Below are positions 47,132-56,869 of a stretch of 64,000 nucleotides of DNA, piece by piece; the first letter of the stretch is position 1; each line of letters opens with the position of its first letter. Below the pieces are notes generated by a model, which saw only the letters and a program-made list of their open reading frames with translations, was not told the DNA's origin and did no database searches. The position numbers were made by a program, and so were the translations under genes. Source of the DNA: Methylobacter sp. (GTDB lineage: Bacteria; Pseudomonadota; Gammaproteobacteria; Methylococcales; Methylomonadaceae); contig JAURZV010000031.1 in the NCBI GenBank assembly GCA_030653175.1, positions 62,001 through 126,000 of the forward strand, in the 5' to 3' direction.

Positions 47132-48291
47132 GACTGTTTTTTGCCCGTCCTGCAATGGTGTTGTTATTGAGTCTGGTCGGTTTCGGCAGCCATGCAACTG
47201 AAAATATTATTCAAATTTCCCGGGAAAATATTGATAACCTCGGTGTAAAACTGGGCAAGCTGGAGCCTGTTACACAAATTCCGGTGTTATCCGCCCCGGC
47301 CAAGGTGGTGATCCCGCCGACGCAGGAATATATTGTCAGCGCGTCGCAGGCCGGCGTCATCGATAAGATGAATGTGGCGATAGGCGATAAAGTAGCAAAA
47401 GGACAGGTTCTTGCACAACTCAACAGTCCTGACCTGCTGACGCTGCAACGGGAATATCTGAAAGCGGGCACGGCACAGCAAGCGTCCTTGATTAATTATA
47501 ATCGGGACAAAAAACTGCTGGAAGAAGGCGTGATTCCCGAGCGGCGCTGGCAGGAAACCGGCAGCCAGTATCATTCCTCTGTTTCCGAAGCTGATGAACA
47601 CAAGCAATTGCTGGAAATTGCCGGGATGACCTCCGGCGAGGTTGATCATCTTGCCAAAACGCACCGCTTAACCCGTCAGCTCAATGTCCGTGCGCCCATT
47701 GCCGCTGTGGTGCTGGAGCGCTTAGCGGTTGCAGGAACACGCATCGACATGATGGCGCCGCTGTACCGCATCGCCAACCTTGATGAGCTTTGGCTGGAAA
47801 TCGCCATCCCGCAGGAACGCATGGACGGCATTAAAATCGGCGACCGGGTCGAGGTCGAAAACGCCGTAGGGGCGACCGGCCGGTCGCCCGTCGCAAAAAT
47901 CACCTTGTTGGGGCAAAGTGTCAACCCGGAAAACCAGACCATTCTGGCGAGAGCGGTAGTAGGTTGGGTTGATGCTCTTCCAACCCAACATTTACCTACA
48001 CTGCGTGGGAACGCATCTCTACGCCCCGGACAAAGACTCAATATCCGGATTATCCAGTCCAGCGACAAGGCGGCTTTTAAAATTCCTAACACGGCTATCG
48101 CCCAGAACGAAGGCAAAGCCTTTATTTTTATCCGCACTCAACAGGGATTTTCGGTGACCCCGATTACCGTGGTCGGCAAACAGGGTGACGAGTCTATTAT
48201 CAGCGGCGAGTTCACCGGTAACGAAGAAATAGCCGTCAAAGGCGCGGTTGCGCTCAAAGCAAATTGGCTGGGACTGGGGAGTGATGAATAA
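47128..48291 (+). CDS. czcB: RND efflux periplasmic adaptor with repeat-derived inserts
   Basis: The 387-residue membrane-fusion protein has an N-terminal signal, a split lipoyl domain (VSASQAGVIDKMNVAIGDKVAKGQVLAQLNSP and LNVRAPIAAVVLERLAVAG), a helical hairpin, and beta-barrel and proximal domains. It bridges the pump and the outer-membrane factor. Two stretches look inserted: GATGRSPV after VEVENAV, encoded by a 20-bp perfect palindrome, and about VGWVDALPTQHLPTLRGN, encoded by a hairpin repeat. Both keep the frame and fall in the beta-barrel region. The start overlaps the upstream stop (ATGA). Confidence 0.87.
   Translation: MRLFFARPAMVLLLSLVGFGSHATENIIQISRENIDNLGVKLGKLEPVTQIPVLSAPAKVVIPPTQEYIVSASQAGVIDKMNVAIGDKVAKGQVLAQLNSPDLLTLQREYLKAGTAQQASLINYNRDKKLLEEGVIPERRWQETGSQYHSSVSEADEHKQLLEIAGMTSGEVDHLAKTHRLTRQLNVRAPIAAVVLERLAVAGTRIDMMAPLYRIANLDELWLEIAIPQERMDGIKIGDRVEVENAVGATGRSPVAKITLLGQSVNPENQTILARAVVGWVDALPTQHLPTLRGNASLRPGQRLNIRIIQSSDKAAFKIPNTAIAQNEGKAFIFIRTQQGFSVTPITVVGKQGDESIISGEFTGNEEIAVKGAVALKANWLGLGSDE
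47870..47889. repeat. 20-bp perfect palindrome inside the adaptor gene
   Basis: GGGCGACCGGCCGGTCGCCC is a perfect palindrome that encodes part of GATGRSPV. A related sequence, GGCGCCGGTCGGTCGCCCGG, follows thyA at 21951. Such GC-rich palindromes are not expected in this region of an adaptor gene. Confidence 0.75.
47959..47999. repeat. Hairpin repeat inside the adaptor gene
   Basis: GTAGGTTGGGTT pairs with AACCCAACATTTACCTAC around a short loop. AGGTTGGGTTGATGCT recurs at the 5' part of the membrane gene near 60.43 kb. The following CTGCGTGGGAACGC resembles the repeat at 51771 and 57071. Confidence 0.75.
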
Positions 48292-51200
48292 TGGCTAACT
48301 TGATTCGTTTTGCGCTGAGTCAGCGGCTGATGATGATGATGATGGTCGTGCTGCTGGCAGGCGGGGGCTATTATGCCTTTAAAAATATTCCGATTGACGC
48401 CTTTCCTGAAGTATCGCCGACGCAGGTAAAGATTATCGTTAAAGCGCCCGGCATGACGCCTGAAGAAGTTGAAGCCAGGATCACCGCGCCGATCGAAGTC
48501 GAGCTGTTGGGTATTCCGCATCAAACCATGCTGCGCTCTATCGCTAAATACGCGTTGACCGACATTACCGTTGATTTTAAAGAAGGCACTGATATTTTCT
48601 GGGCGCGTCAGCAGATTGCCGAGCGCTTGAATACGATGTGGGGAAACTTGCCGGCGGGTGTCGAAGGCGGCATTGCACCGATGACCACGCCGTTAGGCGA
48701 AATGTTTATGTTTACCGTGGAAGGCGGAGGCTTAAGCTTAATGGAACATCGCAGTTTATTGGACTGGGTGATACGTCCTGCACTGCGCACGGTATCCGGC
48801 GTTGCCGATGTCAATTCGCTGGGCGGCATGGTCAGGAGTTTTGAGGTCATACCCGATAATATCCGGATGTCGGCCAGAAATATCAGCATCGATCAACTGA
48901 CGGCCGCATTACAAAGCAATAACCGCAATGACGGCGCAGGTCGCATGACCGATGGCGAAGAAGCCCTGATAGTCCGCGCCGAAGGCCGCATTAAAACCCT
49001 GGACGATGTCGGGGTTATCGTGGTCGATAACAAAAACGGCATTCCCATTACCGTCGGCGATGTCGCCACCATCAAAATCGGCGCGTTGACCCGCTACGGC
49101 GCGGTCAGTAAAAACGGCGAAGGGGAAGCCGTTACCGGACTGGTGCTGAGTTTGCGCGGCGCTAACGCCAGGCAAACCATTGGCGGTATAGAGAAAAAAC
49201 TGGCCGAGATTAGTCCGGGCTTTCCTAAAGGGGTTGAAGTCAAGGTTTTTTACAATCGCGGCAATCTGGTGGACAAGGCGGTAGATACGGTTTTGCACGC
49301 CCTGCTGGAAGCCATTGTGCTGGTTGTCATCCTGCTGATTTTATTTCTGGGTAATTTGCGCGCCGCCTTGGTTGTCGCACTGGCCTTGCCGCTGGCGGCA
49401 CTGTTCACCTTTATTTTGATGAACTACATGGGCATGTCGGCAAACCTGATGAGCTTGGGCGGCCTTGCCATTGCGATCGGCATGCTGGTGGATGCCGCCG
49501 TGGTGGTGGTTGAAAACCTGATCACCCATCTGGCGCATGCCGAAAAAGCCCGGCGCCTGCCGCGACTGCATGTTATTTACCGGGCCACCCGAGAAGTTGC
49601 CACACCGGTTGTATCCGGCATTTTGATTATTATTATCGTGTTTTTACCGCTGCTGACCTTGCAAGGGCTGGAAGGTAAATTATTTACTCCGGTGGCCTTA
49701 ACCATTGTGTTTGCACTCAGCGGTTCGCTGGTCTTGTCGCTTACAGTGATTCCGGTGATCGCCTCTTATTTGTTGAAAGAGGTGTCGCACGAAGAACCCT
49801 GGCTGCCCAGACAGTTGCAAAAACTTTATCAGCCCGCTTTAGTCTGGTGTCTTGCCAACAGCAAAAAGGTATTTATCGCGGCAGGTTCCCTGTTGGTCGT
49901 GACCGTGCTGGTATTTACCCGGATCGGCAGCACCTTTATGCCGACCCTGGATGAAGGGGACATTATCGTGCAGTTGGAAAAATTGCCGTCGATTACGTTG
50001 GAGCAATCCGTGGCATTGGATATTCAGGTACAAAAAAACCTGCGTAAAAATATTCCGGAAATCATTGATGTTGTCGCCCGTGTCGGCTCCGACGAGTTGG
50101 GGCTTGACCCGATGAGTTTGAACGATACCGACACGTTTTTGATACTCAAGCCTAAAAAGCAATGGCGCATGGACAGCAAAGAACAATTGCTGGATGAGAT
50201 TCGGAAGGTCATGGCGCAAACGCCGGGCATTGCCTTTCAGTTTACCCAGCCGATTGAAATGCGTGTCTCGGAAATGCTGACCGGAACGCGCGGCGATGTG
50301 GCCGTTAAATTATTCGGCACCGATCTGTCCGTGTTAAATGGAAAAGCGCAGCAAATAGCGGATGTACTGAAAAATATAACCGGCGCCAGCGATGTGTTCG
50401 CCAAGCAAAATGCCGGGATGCAGTTTTTGCAATTGACCATCGATAAATCCGCGGCAGGGCGCTTGGGCCTGGACAGCGACAGCATCGAAACGCTGTTGCG
50501 AGCGCAGATTGAAGGCTTGAAGCTTGGCGTGGTTCAGGAAGGCATTAAACGCACGCCGTTAATTTTACGCGGCGACAGCAATACCGCCACTTTTGACAAC
50601 CTGCAAATTACTTTGCCGGATGGCGGGCAGGTGCCGGTAACGGCTGTTGCCAAAATAGAAAAAGTGGAAGGCGTGGTGTCAGTGGGCAGGGAGCGAGGCC
50701 AGCGCTTTGTGGTCATTACCAGCAACGTGCTGAACCGGGACTTGGTAGGCTTTGTCGATGAAGCCCGTAAAGCCGTTTCTGAAAAAGTGGACTTGCCGAT
50801 CGGCTACACCGTTGAATTCGGCGGTCAGTTCGAAAACCAGCAACGCGCTGCGGCGACACTTTCGGTGGTCGTTCCGGTTTCGTTAGGCCTGATTTTCTTG
50901 TTATTGTTTTCAACGTTCGGCTCAGTCCGCCAGGCCGTATTGGTGTTATCCAACATCCCGTTGGCGATGGTCGGCGGCGTTTTTGCCTTATGGTTATCCG
51001 GGGAGTATTTATCGGTACCGGCATCGGTCGGCTTTATCGCGCTGCTGGGGATTGCCGTGCTTAACGGCGTGGTTATGGTCAGTTATTTTAATCAGCTGAT
51101 CGCAACCGGCATGGACTTGGCCAAAGTGGTGCTGGTCGGTTCATCCCGGCGTTTGCGCCCGGTGCTGATGACCGCCGGCATCGCGGCATTCGGCCTGATT

Positions 51201-51353
51201 CCGTTGCTGTTTGCAACCGGGCCGGGGTCTGAAATTCAGCGCCCATTGGCTATCGTGGTTATTGGCGGCTTGGTGTCATCGACCTTTTTGACGTTATTTT
51301 TATTGCCGATTCTATTTGAATTATTTGGACTGTCACCGGAGGCTAAGCAATGA
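48291..51353 (+). CDS. czcA: Heavy-metal efflux RND pump (CzcA/CusA family)
   Basis: The 1020-residue inner-membrane pump uses proton flow to export metal ions. It begins LIRFALSQRLMMMMMVVLLAGGGYYAF, has 12 hydrophobic helices in two halves separated by large periplasmic loops, and carries PIDAFPEVSPTQVKI. The helix-4 motif GLAIAIGMLVDAAVVVVENL is nearer the CusA-like pattern than the DFGMIVDGAV pattern of classical CzcA, so specificity for Zn/Co/Cd is not certain; Cu/Ag or another metal is possible. Start and stop overlap the neighbours (TAATG and ATGA). Confidence 0.93.
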   Translation: MANLIRFALSQRLMMMMMVVLLAGGGYYAFKNIPIDAFPEVSPTQVKIIVKAPGMTPEEVEARITAPIEVELLGIPHQTMLRSIAKYALTDITVDFKEGTDIFWARQQIAERLNTMWGNLPAGVEGGIAPMTTPLGEMFMFTVEGGGLSLMEHRSLLDWVIRPALRTVSGVADVNSLGGMVRSFEVIPDNIRMSARNISIDQLTAALQSNNRNDGAGRMTDGEEALIVRAEGRIKTLDDVGVIVVDNKNGIPITVGDVATIKIGALTRYGAVSKNGEGEAVTGLVLSLRGANARQTIGGIEKKLAEISPGFPKGVEVKVFYNRGNLVDKAVDTVLHALLEAIVLVVILLILFLGNLRAALVVALALPLAALFTFILMNYMGMSANLMSLGGLAIAIGMLVDAAVVVVENLITHLAHAEKARRLPRLHVIYRATREVATPVVSGILIIIIVFLPLLTLQGLEGKLFTPVALTIVFALSGSLVLSLTVIPVIASYLLKEVSHEEPWLPRQLQKLYQPALVWCLANSKKVFIAAGSLLVVTVLVFTRIGSTFMPTLDEGDIIVQLEKLPSITLEQSVALDIQVQKNLRKNIPEIIDVVARVGSDELGLDPMSLNDTDTFLILKPKKQWRMDSKEQLLDEIRKVMAQTPGIAFQFTQPIEMRVSEMLTGTRGDVAVKLFGTDLSVLNGKAQQIADVLKNITGASDVFAKQNAGMQFLQLTIDKSAAGRLGLDSDSIETLLRAQIEGLKLGVVQEGIKRTPLILRGDSNTATFDNLQITLPDGGQVPVTAVAKIEKVEGVVSVGRERGQRFVVITSNVLNRDLVGFVDEARKAVSEKVDLPIGYTVEFGGQFENQQRAAATLSVVVPVSLGLIFLLLFSTFGSVRQAVLVLSNIPLAMVGGVFALWLSGEYLSVPASVGFIALLGIAVLNGVVMVSYFNQLIATGMDLAKVVLVGSSRRLRPVLMTAGIAAFGLIPLLFATGPGSEIQRPLAIVVIGGLVSSTFLTLFLLPILFELFGLSPEAKQ

Positions 51354-51655
51354 ACGGCAAGGAATATTTAGTCACACTCAACGTGCCGCTCAGCCTTGAA
51401 GAAGCGGTTGTCGATAGTCTGTTGATGTTGGAGTCGGAACACGGCTTCAGCAGTTTTCCGGTCAGTTCTCATGATCATAAAAATGAAGGCTTATCGTTGG
51501 CTGAGCAGGTCGCTGGACGGCAGAAAAAAATCCGTTTTCAAATGTACGTGCCGGAACAGGGATTAGCCTCATTATTGGCGCAACTGAGAGCGGAGTTTTC
51601 CGGCTCGGGGATTAAATACTGGGTATTGCCGGTGATTGAAAACGGGGTTATTTGA
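51350..51655 (+). CDS. DUF3240 family small protein
   Basis: The 101-residue protein (YLVTLNVPLSLEEAVVDSLLML, then FSSFPVSSHDHKNEGLSLAEQVAGR) has the ferredoxin-like DUF3240 pattern seen at the end of metal RND operons. Related small proteins are suspected cytoplasmic metal sensors or trimeric binders; no function is proven. Its start overlaps the pump stop (ATGA), so it is the last gene of the operon. Confidence 0.85.
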   Translation: MNGKEYLVTLNVPLSLEEAVVDSLLMLESEHGFSSFPVSSHDHKNEGLSLAEQVAGRQKKIRFQMYVPEQGLASLLAQLRAEFSGSGIKYWVLPVIENGVI

Positions 51656-52058
51656 GTTTTTTCACCACGAAGAGCACGAAGAGCACGAAGAACACGAAGA
51701 ACACGAAGAACAAGCCAAGGTTTATCGTTCCCACGCTCCGGCGCTCATCGTTATACACAAGTGTTACCTCGTTCCCACGCAGCGCGTGGGAATGCGGGGG
51801 GATGACGGTGTTCCGCAGACACTTGTGTATAACGATGAGCGCTCCGGCGTGGGAGTAATGCATCCTGCAACGCTCCAGCGTCGCCTCGGCAATTGCTCCT
51901 GCAATATCTGCATAACCCACATGGATGTGGTGAATGCAGATATTGCAGGAGCAAATATCTGTCCATGCAGTCGTAAAGCGCTTACTTTTGGTGCCGAACG
52001 CGATGCTGGAGCGTCTCTAACTGCGTTACCACGCCGGAGCCGCGGGAACGATGGGAAT
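51656..52058. repeat. Repeat-filled interval between the efflux operon and gmk
   Basis: No gene is visible. It has five tandem 9-bp units of CACGAAGA(G/A) (about 51663-51710), an inverted repeat of about 35 bp (CTCATCGTTATACACAAGTG at 51744-51763 and its complement near 51820-51839), and the GTTCCCACGCAGCGCGTGGG palindrome at 51771-51790. It also has CGGCAATTGCTCCTGCA (51887) leading into a hairpin with 19-bp arms (51895-51952; core CTGCAATATCTGCAT). The repeats are nested, as if inserted into one another. Confidence 0.8.
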
Positions 52059-52673
52059 CTACGAAAGCAGCGAAGCCAATAAAGGCCGCAGATTATGCAG
52101 CTGACGCTGCCGGGTTAACCGGTTGGCGATGATTATGCTTTTCAATTCGGTCAGCGCCAGTGCAAAATCGTCATTAACCACCAGATAATCGAACTCGTCA
52201 TGGTGGCGGATTTCGGTAACGGCGTCGCGCATCCGGCGGGCAATGATTTCTTCATCATCCTGACCCCGGTTTCTGAGACGCTGCAACAGCACTTCCGTCG
52301 ATGGCGGCAGGATAAAAATGGAAAGACTGTCGGGCAACAGTTTTTTTATTTGCTCCGCACCCTGCCAGTCGATTTCCAGAATCACATCCAGCCCCCGATT
52401 CAGGTTTTCTTCCACGGTCTGCTGCGCCGTGCCGTAAAAATTATCAAAAACCCGGGCATGTTCAAGAAATGCCTGTTTTTCCTGCATGGCTTGAAAGTCT
52501 GCGACAGTGACAAAGTAATAATCCTGACCATGAGTTTCGCCTGGTCGCATCTGACGGGTGGTATGGGAAACTGATACGGTCAGGTTATCCAGATCGGCAA
52601 CCAGTTGTTTAACCAGGCTGGTTTTGCCGGCGCCGGACGGAGCGGAAATAATATACAGCTTACCGATATTCAT
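52059..52673 (-). CDS. gmk: Guanylate kinase
   Basis: Gmk phosphorylates GMP to GDP. The 204-residue protein has the P-loop SAPSGAGKTSL near the N-terminus, SVSHTTRQMRPGETHGQDYYFV (GMP binding), EIDWQGAEQIKK and the lid region RLRNRGQDDEEIIARRM. Length matches E. coli Gmk (207). rpoZ is not directly downstream; a repeat block follows. Confidence 0.96.
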   Translation of the reverse strand: MNIGKLYIISAPSGAGKTSLVKQLVADLDNLTVSVSHTTRQMRPGETHGQDYYFVTVADFQAMQEKQAFLEHARVFDNFYGTAQQTVEENLNRGLDVILEIDWQGAEQIKKLLPDSLSIFILPPSTEVLLQRLRNRGQDDEEIIARRMRDAVTEIRHHDEFDYLVVNDDFALALTELKSIIIANRLTRQRQLHNLRPLLASLLS

Positions 52674-52833
52674 AAATCTTAAGGTGAAAGGCTCAAGGTG
52701 AAAGGTTCAAGATCGAATCTGGATAGATAGGTATTTTGTATGGGGGCACATAAATTTAAAGAGCTACATAATACAGGATGCTACTGCCTGGACAAAGTAG
52801 CCGTTTGTTCTACGGTATCGTTTTTATTACTTC

Positions 52834-52981
52834 GTTCCCAGGCTCCTGCCATTAAGTTTATCGTGGGCCCGAAATTAATCGCGCTTTTTAATACTGTCGC
52901 GCGAATAAATTCGCGCCCACGGCATTCAACTATAACTATCATCAGCTTAACTTAATGGCAGTGACGCAGGAGCGTGGGAAC
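52834..52981. repeat. MITE-like element with 16-bp terminal inverted repeats
   Basis: GTTCCCAGGCTCCTGC (52834-52849) and GCAGGAGCGTGGGAAC (52966-52981) are inverted with one mismatch. Next inwards lie CATTAAGTTTA and its partner TTAACTTAATGG, then a GGGC(G/C)CGAA...TTCGCGCCC core. The interior from CGCGAATAAATTCGCGCCC onwards is shared with the 31.7 kb element. It occupies the 347-bp gene-free gap between gmk and pgl; nothing else is seen there. Confidence 0.82.
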
Positions 52982-53020
52982 GATAAGGTTCCGGCGTGGT
53001 AAAAACCCTTAGCTAATCAG

Positions 53021-53704
<684 letters not shown>

Positions 53705-55192
53705 TTAGTTACACTCCGGGGTTAGTGAGCTGCGCCAGGATTGGCTTTCTTTGTCGAATAAGCGGCGACTGTCTTCAGGCCCCCAGGAACCTGCGGGATA
53801 CGTGGCAATATAGTCACGCTCAATCGCCCAGGTTTGCAGGATGGGATCGACAATACGCCACGCATATTCTACTTCATCAAAACGCAGAAATAACGAGCGG
53901 TCGCCTTTTAATACATCCAGTAATAAGTCTTCATAGGCATCGATGGCTTTTTCATTCTGCTGGCGGAAACTGGCATCCAGGCTGCAGGCGCGGGTGCGCA
54001 TCTCCAAACCGGGTTCTTTTACCGTCATCTCAATACGGATGCACTCTTCCGGCTGTATCCCTAGCAGCACCCAATTAGGGTTCATGCATTGCACCTCGGT
54101 GCCGCGGAAAAACTGTAACGGCGGGTGGCGAAAACAAATCGAAATAGTCGATTGAGCCTTGGCCATGCGCTTGCCGGTACGCAAGTAAAAAGGCACGCCC
54201 CGCCAGCGCCAGTTATCGATATACAGCTTTATTGCAGCATAGGTTTCGGTAATGCTGTTCGCCGGTATGCCGTCTTCCTGTAAATAGCCGCTGACCTGCT
54301 CGCCATCGACACGGCCTTTGGCATATTGAGCGCGGAAGGCATGCCCATGCACCGCTTCTCTGGGGATAGGGCGGATGGACTTTAGTACTTTGACTTTTTC
54401 GTCGCGCAGGGACTCGGCTTCCATCGAAACCGGCGGCTCCATCGCAACCAGCGTCAGCAGTTGCAGCAGATGGCTTTGCAGCATGTCGCGCATGGCTCCG
54501 GCCTTGTCATAGTACTCGGCGCGGCTGCCTATGCCGATCTCTTCGGAATGAGTGATCTGGATATGATCGACATAATTGCGGTTCCATAGCGGCTCCAGCA
54601 TCACATTGGCAAAGCGAAACACCAGCACATTTTGCACCATGCCTTTGCCCAGGTAATGATCGATGCGATAAATCTGCTCTTCCGATAAATAGTGACTGAT
54701 GCGTTTTTGCAGAGCCTTAGCGCTGTCCAGGTCATAACCGAAAGGTTTTTCAATGATTACCCGTCGCCAGCCGTGTTCTTCATCGAATAAGCGGTTATTG
54801 CTTAACATCTCCATGACCGTGCCAAAGTCCGAGGGACTTATAGAAAGATAGAAAGCGATGTTTTTAGGGAATTGGTTTTCCCGGTTGAGCGTATCGACCA
54901 GTTCCGTATAACACTGCGCCTGTTTTATATCGCCTTGATGATAATACAAGCGGGCGCTAAAACGCTGGAACACGGTTTCATCAAAATCGCCTGGAGCCTT
55001 GGCCTCAATCATCTGCCTGACTTCTTCCAGCCATTTTTGCTGATCCCACGGTCTGCGGCCTATTGCCAGAATACGGGTGCCTTCAGGCAAGTGCTTTGCG
55101 GCATCCAGATGATACAGCGCCGGCATTAATTTAATCCGGGACAAATTTCCCGTGGCGCCAAAAATAGCGTACGTACAGGGTTCGGCTTTCAT
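53705..55192 (-). CDS. zwf: Glucose-6-phosphate 1-dehydrogenase
   Basis: Zwf oxidises glucose-6-phosphate to the lactone with NAD(P)+. The 495-residue protein has the nucleotide-binding IFGATGNLSRIKLMPALYHL, the active-site RIDHYLGKGMVQNVL, and VIIEKPFGYDLDSAKAL. In bacteria with the ribulose-monophosphate pathway, Zwf and Gnd form a cycle that oxidises formaldehyde; here that is only a possibility. Order of transcription is gnd, zwf, pgl. Confidence 0.96.
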   Translation of the reverse strand: MKAEPCTYAIFGATGNLSRIKLMPALYHLDAAKHLPEGTRILAIGRRPWDQQKWLEEVRQMIEAKAPGDFDETVFQRFSARLYYHQGDIKQAQCYTELVDTLNRENQFPKNIAFYLSISPSDFGTVMEMLSNNRLFDEEHGWRRVIIEKPFGYDLDSAKALQKRISHYLSEEQIYRIDHYLGKGMVQNVLVFRFANVMLEPLWNRNYVDHIQITHSEEIGIGSRAEYYDKAGAMRDMLQSHLLQLLTLVAMEPPVSMEAESLRDEKVKVLKSIRPIPREAVHGHAFRAQYAKGRVDGEQVSGYLQEDGIPANSITETYAAIKLYIDNWRWRGVPFYLRTGKRMAKAQSTISICFRHPPLQFFRGTEVQCMNPNWVLLGIQPEECIRIEMTVKEPGLEMRTRACSLDASFRQQNEKAIDAYEDLLLDVLKGDRSLFLRFDEVEYAWRIVDPILQTWAIERDYIATYPAGSWGPEDSRRLFDKESQSWRSSLTPECN

Positions 55193-55311
55193 CGGTAGTA
55201 CCTCGTTGTTTTAAAGAAGGTAGGGTGAAGTAGCGTAACCCCCCCATACGCATCAACTTAAACAGAAAATCCATATATTCAATAAATAATATGTAAACAG
55301 ATTGATTAATT

Positions 55312-55364
55312 CACCACGAAGACACGAAGAACACGAAGTTTTTACCTTCGTGTTCTTCGTGGTG
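55312..55364. repeat. CACGAAGA inverted repeat between gnd and zwf
   Basis: CACCACGAAGACACGAAGAA on the left and its complement ending CTTCGTGGTG at 55364 form a hairpin of about 19-25 bp. It belongs to the CACGAA-rich group also seen at 36485 and 51660. It may weaken read-through from gnd into zwf. Confidence 0.8.
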
Positions 55365-55417
55365 TTATCTCTTAAATTGAGCCCTATGGGGAGGCAGCGT
55401 ACCCCGAAATACTTTAT

Positions 55418-56869
55418 TTAAACAGTATAGGTATTTGATGTGGTTTTACCGCCATGCCCGGTCCAGTCGGTATGAAAAAATCGGCCTCTGGGTTGATCTA
55501 TCCGTTCATACGTATGCGCACCGAAATAATCCCTTTGCGCCTGTAATAAATTAGCCGGCAATTTTTCACTGCGATAGCCGTCGTAATACGCCAGGGCGGA
55601 GGAGAATGCCGGGGTCGGGATGCTTAGCTCAATACCTAATATCACCGCTTTGCGCCAGCCTTCATCGGCTTGTTTCATGGCGTTGGCAAAGAAATCGGCG
55701 AACAGCAGGTTTTCCAAATCGGGATCGGCATCATAGGCTTGCTTGATGTCGTTTAAAAACCGGCTGCGAATAATACAGCCGCCGCGCCACATCAGCGCAA
55801 TATCGCCATAATTGAGCGACAGGTTATATTCTTTCGACGCTTCGCGCATCAAACGAAAACCTTGTGCATAGGAAATAATCTTGGCGGCGTACAAAGCATC
55901 GCCAATGGCATTGATCATGACTTTCTTGTCGCCGATAAACTTTAGTTTTCGCTTAGGCAATATAGATGCGGCCTTAACCCGTTCCTCTTTTTGGGCGGAC
56001 AAACAACGGGCGAATACCGACTCGCCAATCAATGTTAAAGGAATACCCAAGTTCAGGGCATCAATGGCAGTCCATTTACCGGTGCCTTTCTGCCCGGCTG
56101 TGTCGAGGATTTTTTTCAGCAGCGGCTGACCGTCTTCATCTTTGTATGCCAAAATAGCGGCAGTGATTTCAATCAGATAAGAGTTTAATGGGCCCTGATC
56201 CCACGCGGTAAATATTGAGTGCATTTCATTAAAGCTTAAGCCCAAGCCCAAGCCATCGGACATCAATTGATAAGCCTCGCCGATCAACTGCATGTCGCCG
56301 TATTCAATACCGTTATGCACCATCTTGACGTAGTGACCGGCCCCGTTATCGCCAACCCATTCGCAGCACGGCTCGCCATTAACCTGCGCGCTGATGGACT
56401 GGAAAATGGCTTTGACTGTAGGCCATGCGGCTTTATTGCCGCCGGGCATAATGGAAGGCCCGTGTCTTGCGCCTTCCTCGCCGCCGGAAACGCCGGCGCC
56501 TATGTAAAGGATATTTTGTTGTTGCAGGGAGAGAGTGCGGCGAGTGGTGTCAGTGAACAGCGAATTGCCGCCGTCAACAATAATATCGCCGGCTGATAAC
56601 AGCGGCACTAACTTGTCAATATACTGATCAACAACTTCCCCCGCTTTCACCATCAACATAATGATGCGCGGCGATTCCAGGCTATCGACCAGCTCTTCCA
56701 GCGAGTGCGTGCCGATAATTTGCGTGTTTTTGGCAGGGCCGTCCAGGAATTCATCTACTTTACTGAGTGTACGATTATGTACTGCTACTCTAAAACCATG
56801 GTCGTTCATATTAAGAGCCAGATTTTGACCCATGACTGCCAGGCCGATTAAGCCGATGTTTGCTTTCAT
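55418..56869 (-). CDS. gnd: 6-phosphogluconate dehydrogenase (decarboxylating)
   Basis: Gnd converts 6-phosphogluconate to ribulose-5-phosphate, CO2 and NAD(P)H. The 483-residue protein has the Rossmann motif IGLIGLAVMGQNLALNM, GAGVSGGEEGARHGPSIMPGG, the substrate site VGDNGAGHYVKMVHNGIEYGDMQLI and the C-terminal RDYFGAHTYERIDQPRGRFFHTDW. It is the long (NADP-type) form. It lies upstream of zwf and pgl. Confidence 0.97.
   Translation of the reverse strand: MKANIGLIGLAVMGQNLALNMNDHGFRVAVHNRTLSKVDEFLDGPAKNTQIIGTHSLEELVDSLESPRIIMLMVKAGEVVDQYIDKLVPLLSAGDIIVDGGNSLFTDTTRRTLSLQQQNILYIGAGVSGGEEGARHGPSIMPGGNKAAWPTVKAIFQSISAQVNGEPCCEWVGDNGAGHYVKMVHNGIEYGDMQLIGEAYQLMSDGLGLGLSFNEMHSIFTAWDQGPLNSYLIEITAAILAYKDEDGQPLLKKILDTAGQKGTGKWTAIDALNLGIPLTLIGESVFARCLSAQKEERVKAASILPKRKLKFIGDKKVMINAIGDALYAAKIISYAQGFRLMREASKEYNLSLNYGDIALMWRGGCIIRSRFLNDIKQAYDADPDLENLLFADFFANAMKQADEGWRKAVILGIELSIPTPAFSSALAYYDGYRSEKLPANLLQAQRDYFGAHTYERIDQPRGRFFHTDWTGHGGKTTSNTYTV

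Noticed and set aside
51660-51711. CRISPR-like array suggested by tandem CACGAAGA units
   Set aside because: The units are 9 bp and contiguous without spacers, so it is a simple tandem repeat.
51636-52082. Frames with HEEHEEHEE-type repeats after the efflux operon
   Set aside because: They are translations of tandem CACGAAGA repeats, not genes.
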